64,000 bases of DNA from Methylobacterium sp. R2-1 (GTDB lineage Bacteria > Pseudomonadota > Alphaproteobacteria > Rhizobiales > Beijerinckiaceae). Shown here one piece after another: positions 1 through 5,726 of this stretch (position 1 is the first letter of the stretch; each line of letters starts with the position of its first letter). The translations under genes and the position numbers were made by a program. Below the pieces are notes generated by a model. It did not search any database and had not been told where the DNA came from. It saw only the letters and a list, made by a program, of their open reading frames with translations. The stretch spans positions 1 through 64,000 of the forward strand of contig NZ_JACHWM010000022.1 in the NCBI RefSeq assembly GCF_014191355.1, in the 5' to 3' direction.

Positions 1-2
1 TC

Positions 3-47
3 CTCGACCGAGCGACCAACCTGCTGGAGCGCGAGTTGACGATCTGA
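3..47 (+). CDS. C-terminal tail of a gene entering from the left (partial)
   Basis: Only about 14 codons are visible, reading 'LDRATNLLERELTI' and then TGA. The composition looks like a real helical protein end, but there is too little to assign a family. The other two frames stop or run into repeat-like sequence, so this is the only frame that fits a gene end. Function unknown. Confidence 0.3.
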   Translation, partial: LDRATNLLERELTI

Positions 48-72
48 CGCCGCGCGGCCAGCGCACGAATAT

Positions 73-100
73 CGGCTTCCCACCCTCAACGGACGACGCG
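73..100. repeat. Dispersed intergenic repeat ('cccaccctcaacggac')
   Basis: One copy of a short degenerate sequence, roughly 'ggctttCCACCCTttGCGGAC', that recurs near 1859, 7813, 10098 and 17505 and as related 'atgtccgcttcc' pieces near 3979, 7850 and 21668. Such sequences are common between genes in Methylobacterium-like genomes. No coding role seen. Confidence 0.45.
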
Positions 101-148
101 GATGGGGGCAAAGGTCGGATTCGAACCATTGGCAAGCGGGAAGCCGGC

Positions 149-332
149 CAAGGACGCTCCCGCCTACCTGTTCATCAGGCCGAGCACGCGCATCAGCCCG
201 GTGGTGACGGCGCCAGGCGAGCGCCCGCATGCGCGATCCGAGATCACCATTGGGCCGATCACGACGTTCGCACGCGAGACGCCGGAGGAGGTGGTGCCGG
301 CGCCGTGCGTGGAGCGAGAGGCGCTGCAATAA
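149..332 (+). pseudogene. Remnant of family E phage-type small gene
   Basis: The frame reads '..SGKPAKDAPAYLFI' and on to 'GERPHARSEITIGPI' and 'APCVEREALQ', then a stop. The same protein is found at 53509-53655 on the minus strand, where it starts at an ATG and follows a phage membrane protein, and again at 3765-3937. Here the natural start is missing and the frame runs in from unrelated sequence, so this is a 5'-truncated copy. Function unknown; phage origin is inferred from the 53.6 kb context. Confidence 0.55.
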
Positions 333-375
333 TCGATAGCCGACCTTGGGGACGCTTCCGACCCACTGCGGATGT

Positions 376-774
376 TCAGCCCGGCCGGTCTACCAGTGAG
401 AACAGGGGTTTACCGCCGCTTACAACGTCCATACATCCAAAGCCCGTCACAAAGAGATAGTGCGAAACTGGCTTGAAGCTTTCCTTCCATGCATCCGATT
501 GGATGCGGGCGAACCGTGCGCCTTCCACTCGATAAGCAAAGTTTTCGGGCACTAAACCTTCGTTCGGCGTGTCGTCGTCCTCGGTGCTCAAGGGCATTTC
601 GTCCAATAGACGAACAATGCACTGTCGATCGAACGACACGCGAAGCGCTTGAGTTGCACTTCCTGGCACGATGAAGTCCGCAGTGATGCCGTTCGTCTTC
701 CACTGGAAAGCCAGCAGGTCACTCTCACTCGACCGCATTGGAACGCCAGTTTCGATAGGTGATAAGATCGGCAT
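376..774 (-). CDS. Hypothetical protein, 132 aa
   Basis: Unrecognised soluble protein of 132 residues with mixed beta-rich composition and no signal peptide, membrane segment or cysteine motif. The start at 774 has a GAGG two bases upstream; a second ATG twelve codons in, at 738, is an alternative. It is the first of three small unrelated proteins between 0.37 and 1.8 kb. The size, acidic character and orphan clustering resemble contact-dependent or polymorphic-toxin immunity proteins, but no toxin is visible, so that is only a guess. Confidence 0.6.
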   Translation of the reverse strand: MPILSPIETGVPMRSSESDLLAFQWKTNGITADFIVPGSATQALRVSFDRQCIVRLLDEMPLSTEDDDTPNEGLVPENFAYRVEGARFARIQSDAWKESFKPVSHYLFVTGFGCMDVVSGGKPLFSLVDRPG

Positions 775-832
775 AGCCTCACATTGGACCTCTCAATCAA
801 TGACCGCAATCCACCCATAGCGGACGCGGCAT

Positions 833-1279
833 TTACGCTTCTGTCGAGATCAGTTTGTTATCGAAAATCTGGACCGTCTTTGGCTTCCACAGCCGGATCA
901 TGAACACCGCAGTTTGCCATTCTGTCACCCAGCCGCTGCTTGTCCGAGCTTCCAACGTGAAGTGCCTCCAGAAGGTGCTATCCTCGACCTTTAAGCGACA
1001 ATCTTCCGATAAACAGAACACGAGGAGTTCGAGGGCCTCCTCAGCGTCTTGGAGGTGCCAGTGGGCTCCACAATCCCCAGCATGCACGGTCCAATCGGGA
1101 TCATCATCCACGAGCCAAACCGGGAAGCCGTTGGGGGTCGGGGGATGAATATAGATACCATCATCACTAAGCTCGTAGGTGACGTGAGGGTAGCCCCGCA
1201 GCTTGTCAACGATGAGTTGAACCGGGTCCGCGATGACGCCACCTACCGGTCCGCGAGTTTTTTCAAATTCGGCCATCAT
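833..1279 (-). CDS. Hypothetical protein, 148 aa
   Basis: A 148-residue acidic protein rich in Trp (about nine), with segments such as 'PVWLVDDDPDWTVHAGD' and 'EEALELLVFCL'. No membrane segment or recognised domain. The start may be either of two adjacent ATG codons (1279 or 1276). It lies 58 bp upstream of the next minus-strand gene (ending at 376) and could be co-transcribed with it. Immunity-like character is inference. Confidence 0.6.
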   Translation of the reverse strand: MMAEFEKTRGPVGGVIADPVQLIVDKLRGYPHVTYELSDDGIYIHPPTPNGFPVWLVDDDPDWTVHAGDCGAHWHLQDAEEALELLVFCLSEDCRLKVEDSTFWRHFTLEARTSSGWVTEWQTAVFMIRLWKPKTVQIFDNKLISTEA

Positions 1280-1364
1280 CCGTGTTTCGCCTCATTGCGG
1301 GGTCCGCTGTCGGTTGTTTGCAGAACTTCGGCTTTCGCTGCATGATGCCTAAAATGGAGAAAAA

Positions 1365-1799
1365 ATGTCACTTCAGTGCATTATGGGGACTTACAGAAGC
1401 TTTCTCAACTCCGCCTTTCCTGTTTTGGCCGAAGTTTTTGAAAATGATGAGCATTATGCTATTGACGACTGGCTACAGTCAAATTGGGAGATAATAGTTG
1501 AGCATTATTTATCAATAATAACTGGTAAAATCATAGTTCTCGAAGTTTATGGGAACGGAGCCGATTGCAACGGCGCTAGTTCACGCGTTTGGATGCCAAA
1601 TTATACCGCGACGCACAGGATTATGTGCAGAATAAAAAGCGATGGGAAAATATTAACGTTTGAAAACTTTGTGGGCTACGATGAACATGGCCGCTACGGG
1701 AATGTAGCCCCATTTACGCACGCAGAATGCGAAGGTGATGTTCTCGTACCGTTTGAGGATTGTATCTTTGAACTGGAAAGTCTAACTCATCGAACATAG
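1365..1799 (+). CDS. Hypothetical AT-rich orphan protein, 144 aa
   Basis: Reads from an ATG with a GGAG-A5 ribosome site a few bases upstream. The protein is acidic and aromatic-rich ('MPNYTATHRIMCRIK', 'FENFVGYDEHGRYGN'). Codon use is strikingly AT-rich compared with the surroundings (many ATA, TTT, AAT codons), which is direct evidence of recent acquisition. No known domain recognised. It is divergent from the two minus-strand genes before it. Confidence 0.6.
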   Translation: MSLQCIMGTYRSFLNSAFPVLAEVFENDEHYAIDDWLQSNWEIIVEHYLSIITGKIIVLEVYGNGADCNGASSRVWMPNYTATHRIMCRIKSDGKILTFENFVGYDEHGRYGNVAPFTHAECEGDVLVPFEDCIFELESLTHRT

Positions 1800-1857
1800 C
1801 AGAGGCCATTATATAAAAGCTTCCAATCACGGGAGGCGATTTTTTACGGATAGCATG

Positions 1858-1895
1858 ATTGACCGTTTCCCACCCTCTGCGGACATCGGTTCGGC
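1858..1895. repeat. Dispersed intergenic repeat copy
   Basis: 'gaccgtttcccaccctctgcggacatcgg' type sequence, matching the copies at 73, 7813 and 10098. No gene is supported between 1800 and 2206; the open frame on the minus strand there reads straight through a terminator hairpin. Confidence 0.45.
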
Positions 1896-2077
1896 GATTG
1901 AGCGGACCCGGCCCTTCATCGGTGGCTGGTGGCGGACGGGCGAACTCGGTCTGGGCGGGCCATCATCCGGGTGACGACATCGTGTCCGGTCAGCCGCGTG
2001 GCAGGGATGGACCACTCGCCTCTGGCTTACCATTGATACCGCACACGCAATCAGCCCCCCTGCGTGCACCTCTCCAG

Positions 2078-2109
2078 CCCCGCCCCGGCTCAGCCGCGGC
2101 GGGGTTTTT
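2078..2109 (+). terminator. Terminator-like hairpin of the dispersed CGGCTCAGCCGCGG family
   Basis: CCCCGCC pairs with GGCGGGG across a loop 'ccggctcagccgc', followed by TTTTT on the plus strand. The loop sequence is shared with copies at 24276, 24445, 25033 and 50738 (inverted). It lies just past the 3' end of the minus-strand XRE operon, in the orientation that would block plus-strand transcription entering it. Confidence 0.75.
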
Positions 2110-2206
2110 CGTTTCAGCCCACACCAGCCGCCGCGAGCATCCGCTTCCGCACCTTCGGCGTCGTAACGCTCCACCGTAGGCATGCTGCGGGCATGTGTGG
2201 CGCCGA

Positions 2207-2482
2207 TCAGCCTATGAGCCAGCGCGGGCCGGCTGAGGAGATATCGAGGATCCTCTCTCGGCTCACTTCGCGCCAAGGTGTCGCCTCTGTGTCATACTCC
2301 ACGAGCTCGTAGCTTCGCCCGCAGGTCTGCCAGCTTCGGCACGGAGCTTGGTTTGGCACAGCATCCCACGGCAGTGCCGCGACACGGCGAAGTTCCATCA
2401 TCGCCTCCTCGCGGGAGGAGAACTGGCCAGTTGTCTCGGAATGCAATTCGTCCTCGATCACGAACATCGCATACCCCGTCAT
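2207..2482 (-). CDS. Hypothetical protein, last gene of XRE operon
   Basis: A 91-residue protein starting 'MTGYAMFVIEDELHS'. Its ATG overlaps the stop of the upstream gene (2479) by four bases, ATGA, so it is translationally coupled. Acidic, with no recognised domain. Part of a four-gene chain transcribed right to left from the promoter near 3370. Its role, perhaps together with the upstream small proteins, cannot be read from sequence. Confidence 0.7.
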   Translation of the reverse strand: MTGYAMFVIEDELHSETTGQFSSREEAMMELRRVAALPWDAVPNQAPCRSWQTCGRSYELVEYDTEATPWREVSRERILDISSAGPRWLIG

Positions 2483-2673
2483 TCGATGCGGAGAGCCGCC
2501 AGCATCCACTTCCGCACCTCAGCCATGCGGTCGTCGTCACCGATGCCGGCCTCGTCAGCCTCTTCCCCGACGGTCTCATAAATCTGCCGCACGGTCCCCT
2601 CGTCCAGGCCGAGACCGCGGGCGAAGCCGAGAAGGCCGCGCATCTCGGCGGCAGAGCGTTCGGCGTCGGTCAT
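2479..2673 (-). CDS. Small phage-type protein, family B (intact copy)
   Basis: 64 residues, with core 'GLLGFARGLGLDEGTVRQIYE' and 'DDRMAEVRKWMLAAL'; predicted all-helical. The start ATG overlaps the preceding gene's stop by four bases. The same family occurs frameshifted at 25915-26091 and as a fragment near 37137, so this copy is the reference. Function unknown; the acidic helical build suggests a small protein-protein adaptor, which is inference only. Confidence 0.7.
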   Translation of the reverse strand: MTDAERSAAEMRGLLGFARGLGLDEGTVRQIYETVGEEADEAGIGDDDRMAEVRKWMLAALRIE

Positions 2674-2891
2674 GACCGATCCTGCTCTTCTGCGCCGAAC
2701 CAGGCTGCAAGGAACGCCGCTGCTGCTTCGAGATCGTGATATCGCCCCATGAACTCCCGGCCTGGGTTCATGACACGCCATAGCGAGGGGTTGTCGGTAT
2801 CTCTGGCTAGATACCCCGCCGTGTCACTCCCTACCTTCACGGCGAAGTAGCCGACGGCCTCCGCTTCGATGGCATGGTCAGGCGCGCTCAC
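2670..2891 (-). CDS. Hypothetical protein, 73 aa
   Basis: Starts 'MSAPDHAIEAEAVGYF' and ends 'WFGAEEQDRS'. Overlaps the XRE gene stop by four bases (ATGA) and is itself overlapped by the next gene in the same way. Beta-alpha composition, with no metal site or membrane segment. It occupies the same position in this operon as the gene at 26088-26342 does before the other family B copy, though the sequences differ. Confidence 0.7.
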   Translation of the reverse strand: MSAPDHAIEAEAVGYFAVKVGSDTAGYLARDTDNPSLWRVMNPGREFMGRYHDLEAAAAFLAAWFGAEEQDRS

Positions 2892-3175
2892 GCCTTCACC
2901 TTACGCTCACGCAGCAGCTCGCTCATCCGGAGCACGCGGGCTTTGAGCTCACCTGTCAGCAGCTTCACGTCGCCACGCTTGTCGGCCTCCTCTAACGCAA
3001 CCGCTTGGCAGGAGCGCTCGATCGGCAGTGGGATCTCAACCGGCCGGTGATCCTCGCGACGGTGGCCGCGCTCGTAGTTCTCGACCGAGCCGCGGGAGAC
3101 GCCGAGACGGTCAGCCGCCTCCTGCTGCGAGAACCCGAGCGCGAGGCGCCAAGCCTTGAAGTCGTCCGGTGTCAT
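2888..3175 (-). CDS. XRE-family transcriptional regulator
   Basis: 95 residues with an N-terminal Cro/CI-type helix-turn-helix, 'FSQQEAADRLGVSRGSVENYERG' region at about residues 14-36, followed by a basic/acidic helical tail. First structural gene of a four-gene operon in which every junction is an ATGA overlap. Two identical 13-bp palindromes cover the promoter about 210 bp upstream, so autorepression is likely; that is inference from architecture. Small size and context fit a phage or integrative-element regulator. Confidence 0.85.
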   Translation of the reverse strand: MTPDDFKAWRLALGFSQQEAADRLGVSRGSVENYERGHRREDHRPVEIPLPIERSCQAVALEEADKRGDVKLLTGELKARVLRMSELLRERKVKA

Positions 3176-3195
3176 GCTAATCTTCCAGGCGCCGA

Positions 3196-3335
3196 GGGGG
3201 TGAGAGGTTGAGCTTAGTGGGAACCGGAACTTTCGTCCCGGTTCCCGAGTCGGCTACTTGAAGATCAGGACCAGGCGCCAACCGAGGAACCTAATCTCCA
3301 AGCGGACTTCGCTAAGCTTCAACCATCTCACCCCC
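3196..3335 (-). repeat. Long imperfect inverted repeat in the XRE operon leader
   Basis: Arms at 3196-3217 and 3312-3335 are complementary over 22 of 24 positions (two single-base bulges). They enclose a 25-codon reading frame and a separate strong hairpin at 3219-3246 (GGGAACCGG / CCGGTTCCC). In the minus-strand transcript the promoter-distal arm would pair with the ribosome site and start of the small frame. Reads either as an attenuator-like leader or as a small MITE; I see no target-site duplication. Confidence 0.6.
3254..3331 (-). CDS. Possible leader peptide, 25 aa
   Basis: GTG start directly after an AAAGGGGG ribosome site; reads 'MRWLKLSEVRLEIRFLGW' and a hydrophobic end 'RLVLIFK'. 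It lies between promoter and XRE gene, with a strong hairpin straight after its stop and its start inside one arm of the long inverted repeat. Short length makes chance possible, but the good ribosome site and placement support a translated leader. Confidence 0.4.
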   Translation of the reverse strand: MRWLKLSEVRLEIRFLGWRLVLIFK

Positions 3336-3343
3336 TTTCGGTC

Positions 3344-3363
3344 GTCAGGCGGATCTGCCTGAC
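3344..3363 (-). promoter_or_regulatory. Perfect hairpin at the 5' end of the XRE leader
   Basis: GTCAGGCGGATCTGCCTGAC, with seven-base arms around GGATCT. It falls right at the predicted transcription start of the minus-strand operon and could be an RNA hairpin protecting the 5' end or a further operator. Confidence 0.4.
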
Positions 3364-3369
3364 CCGTTC

Positions 3370-3398
3370 TGTATAGCTGTTTCGTACTCAGTACGCAA
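3370..3398 (-). promoter_or_regulatory. Sigma-70-type promoter of the XRE operon
   Basis: On the minus strand, -35 TTGCGT (3393-3398) and -10 TATACA (3370-3375) are separated by exactly 17 bp. One CGTACTCAGTACG operator lies in the spacer. Transcription would begin near 3363 and run left into the leader. Confidence 0.6.
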
Positions 3399-3419
3399 GG
3401 GGAAATCGTACTCAGTACG
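3383..3419. promoter_or_regulatory. Twin palindromic operators CGTACTCAGTACG
   Basis: Two identical 13-bp perfect palindromes at 3383-3395 and 3407-3419, 24 bp apart (a little over two helical turns), over and just upstream of the promoter. This is the arrangement expected for cooperative binding of a dimeric repressor, most simply the XRE protein at 2888-3175. Confidence 0.65.
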
Positions 3420-3439
3420 AAATATATGAGAGCATGCCA

Positions 3440-3471
3440 CCCGCACGGCGCCCAGCCGGAGCGGGTTTTTT
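3440..3471 (+). terminator. Rho-independent terminator (plus strand)
   Basis: CCCGC ... GCGGG followed by six T at 3466-3471. It stands between the operator region and the end of the minus-strand zinc-ribbon gene, oriented to stop plus-strand transcription, possibly from a divergent promoter around 3400. Confidence 0.6.
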
Positions 3472-3478
3472 GTACGTG

Positions 3479-3751
3479 CTACCTGGCTGGCCGCGGCGTC
3501 GGATCGAACCCGCGTTCCTCCAGCATCCGCCGGTAATGCGCGTCCATGTCCCGCATGAGCTTCACCTCGCGTGAGCCACAAGCCGTGCAGCGTGCGCGGC
3601 GGATAATCTGGCTGCGCTTCGTCTCGGGTGGCAGGCGAGTGATGTCCACCGCGGCGTGATGCCCGCATCCTTTGGCGATGCAGAACACAGCGATCGTCGT
3701 CTCGCCCTCGGCGATCCAGTCGGCGACGGCGCGCTCTGGCGGCCTGTTCAT
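3479..3751 (-). CDS. Zinc-ribbon-like small protein, 90 aa
   Basis: Starts 'MNRPPERAVADWIAEG' and contains two cysteine pairs about 35 residues apart, 'CIAKGC' and 'CTACGS', in the pattern of a zinc ribbon, with a basic helical tail. The chosen ATG gives a compact phage-like protein; the frame stays open upstream but that part is a different sequence. No catalytic motif. Likely nucleic-acid binding, by inference. Confidence 0.65.
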   Translation of the reverse strand: MNRPPERAVADWIAEGETTIAVFCIAKGCGHHAAVDITRLPPETKRSQIIRRARCTACGSREVKLMRDMDAHYRRMLEERGFDPTPRPAR

Positions 3752-3764
3752 GCCTCCTGCACTC

Positions 3765-3937
3765 GCGCCTACCTCTTCATCGGGCCGAGCACACGCATCA
3801 GCCCGGTGATCAGTGCGCCGGGCGAGCGGCCGCACGCGCGCTCCGAGATCACCATCGGACCGATCGTAACGTTCGTGTGGGGGACGCCGGACGAAGTGGT
3901 GCGGGCGCCGTGCGTGGAGCGAGAAGCGCCGCGATAA
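3765..3937 (+). pseudogene. Remnant of family E phage-type small gene
   Basis: Reads 'AYLFIGPSTRISPVISAPGE' and 'RSEITIGPI' and on to 'APCVEREAPR' and a stop. It is nearly the same as 163-332 and the 53.5 kb gene, but lacks its beginning. It preserves the C-terminal part missing from the 53.5 kb copy, so the family probably ran to about 75-80 residues. Confidence 0.55.
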
Positions 3938-4053
3938 TCGATAGCCGACCCTGGGGCCGCTTCCGACCCTTTTCAGGCCTTCAGAATGTCCGCTTCCCGG
4001 CAGGCTAATTAGCTCGAGACAACCGAATTTAGCCGGAAATCGCCCTTTCGCTT

Positions 4054-4446
4054 TTAGGTTTGGGAAGTAGCCGGGCGGACGCTCGCAGGATCCAAGTCGA
4101 AATTGCTGCAGGCATCCGCTAGTGCCTGCCGGTGCTGCGGAGCCCGTTCGAACTCGCACGCTTGGCGCCAGCGATGCAATTGGCTCACCACGGCTCCGAC
4201 GGACTGGAACACGTCGGCAGATCCTCGCACAGCGTGCCCGTCCGTACAGATCGGAGCAGGTCGTTGGAGGATTGGACGGCGCCAGTCAGCAGGCTGGCCC
4301 AAGCGCAGCCCCCGCGCGAGTAGAAGCGTACCGATCTCGCTAAGGAAAATGCAACCATCGTGCGATCCAAAGGATCCATGTCGGTGCAGTGAGCGTTTTC
4401 GTGGCTGTGCATCAAGCAAATCATTCCACTCGCTTGAGCCAACCGC
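4054..4446 (-). CDS. Possible hypothetical protein (weak)
   Basis: Open frame ending '..FDLDPASVRPATSQT', containing 'LHRWRQACEFERAP', which looks like genuine protein. The start is unclear: a TTG near 4446 is one option, and the frame stays open to 4611 over the start of the next plus-strand gene. No family recognised. Chance open frames are common in this GC-rich DNA, hence low confidence. Confidence 0.35.
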   Translation of the reverse strand, partial: AVGSSEWNDLLDAQPRKRSLHRHGSFGSHDGCIFLSEIGTLLLARGLRLGQPADWRRPILQRPAPICTDGHAVRGSADVFQSVGAVVSQLHRWRQACEFERAPQHRQALADACSNFDLDPASVRPATSQT

Positions 4447-4490
4447 CTGAGTCAACAAGGCGCCGAGACGCCGTATCAGGATGATGGGGC

Positions 4491-5726
4491 ATGTTCTGGA
4501 ACACTCGTGCTGTTCGCATCCTTGTCGGATTGGCACTTCTAGCCACCGCAGTCGTCGTAATGCTGCCAGGCCTGACCGGATATACGAGCCTCGATGGCAC
4601 CGTAAACGCACGCTTCGCCGTGGTTTCAGCGCCGATCGAGGGCGTCGTTTCCGAGACGCCTCCCAAGGTCGGGACCGCGCTGCCGGAGGAAGCCGAGATT
4701 TTCCAAATCACTAACGATCGCATCGCTCGCACGGCGGAGGCGCAGCTCGATGCAGATCTCGGCGCGGCGCGCGAGCGCCTGAAGGCGCTCGACGCGCAGA
4801 TCGGCCAGCTCGCGGCCCTCAAGAAGGAGCTCGCCGGGCGCCTCGGCGACTATCAGAAGGCGAGCCTGCAAAGCATCCAGCAGGAGATCATCATCCGCCA
4901 GCAACGGATCAGCACGGCCCAGGCCAACCGTGTCTCCGCCGAGGCCGACCTCAGCCGCAAGCAGACCCTCGGTGCGACCGGCGTCGTCGCGAACAGCTCT
5001 GTCGAGGCGGCGCGGGCGGCCGCCGTCGCCTCCGGCAACGAGGGCACGATCGCCAAGGCCGAACTCGACCGGCTCAATCAGCAGCTCGATGCGCTGAAGC
5101 GCGGCACCTTCGTGGGCGAGGGACGTAACGATGTGCCGTACTCGCAACAACGTGGAGACGAAGTCACGATTCAGCTCGCCAACGTCGAGGCCCAGGCTAA
5201 GATCGAACGCGCCCGTGTCCAGCTCCTGGAAAAACAGCTTCTCATCGAGCGCTCCCGGAACGACCGGTTGTCGATTGCCTCCATAAGGCTCCCGTTCCGC
5301 GGCGTGATCTGGCGCAACAACGTCGTCGGCGGCTCGAACGTGGTCGTCGGCAACGAGCTGACGCGCCTGCTCGACTGTCGTGACCTCTTCGTCGACATCC
5401 TGCTCGACGAGGTTGATTACGATCAGATCAAGCCGGACGATTCAGCAGAGGTGCGCCTGCTCGGCACCTCGGAGGTGATCGCCGGACGCGTGAACTCGGT
5501 GCGCGGGTCAAGCGCGGCGGTGGAGGAGGTGACGCTCGCAGCCGTGCCTCCGAAAAGCCGGGGCAAGAACGCCCGCATCCGGCTCACCCTCGAACAGAAC
5601 GCCATGCAGACCGACTACGAGAACTTCTGCCATGTGGGACGCACCGTGCAGGTTCGGTTCGCCAGATCGGCTGCGACGCTGCCTCTTGTGAATTGGATAA
5701 AGAGCCTGTGGTTCAGTATATCCTAG
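4491..5726 (+). CDS. HlyD-like periplasmic adaptor for polysaccharide secretion
   Basis: 411 residues: a short cytoplasmic start, one membrane helix (about 9-30), a beta-barrel/lipoyl half-motif ('VVSAPIEGVVSE'), a long coiled-coil hairpin (about 80-260) and a second lipoyl/barrel half ('IRLPFRGVIWRNNVVGG'). This is the HlyD/EmrA membrane-fusion plan. It overlaps the downstream BcsA-like glycosyltransferase by 34 bp, recalling the Alg44/Alg8 pairing of alginate systems, so it probably links the inner-membrane synthase to export across the periplasm. No outer-membrane channel or BcsB is nearby. Family assignment firm; polymer unknown. Confidence 0.85.
   Translation: MFWNTRAVRILVGLALLATAVVVMLPGLTGYTSLDGTVNARFAVVSAPIEGVVSETPPKVGTALPEEAEIFQITNDRIARTAEAQLDADLGAARERLKALDAQIGQLAALKKELAGRLGDYQKASLQSIQQEIIIRQQRISTAQANRVSAEADLSRKQTLGATGVVANSSVEAARAAAVASGNEGTIAKAELDRLNQQLDALKRGTFVGEGRNDVPYSQQRGDEVTIQLANVEAQAKIERARVQLLEKQLLIERSRNDRLSIASIRLPFRGVIWRNNVVGGSNVVVGNELTRLLDCRDLFVDILLDEVDYDQIKPDDSAEVRLLGTSEVIAGRVNSVRGSSAAVEEVTLAAVPPKSRGKNARIRLTLEQNAMQTDYENFCHVGRTVQVRFARSAATLPLVNWIKSLWFSIS

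Noticed and set aside
1827..2276. Minus-strand 149-codon frame
   Set aside because: Reads through the terminator hairpin at 2078-2109 and overlaps the end of the XRE operon; no start signal.
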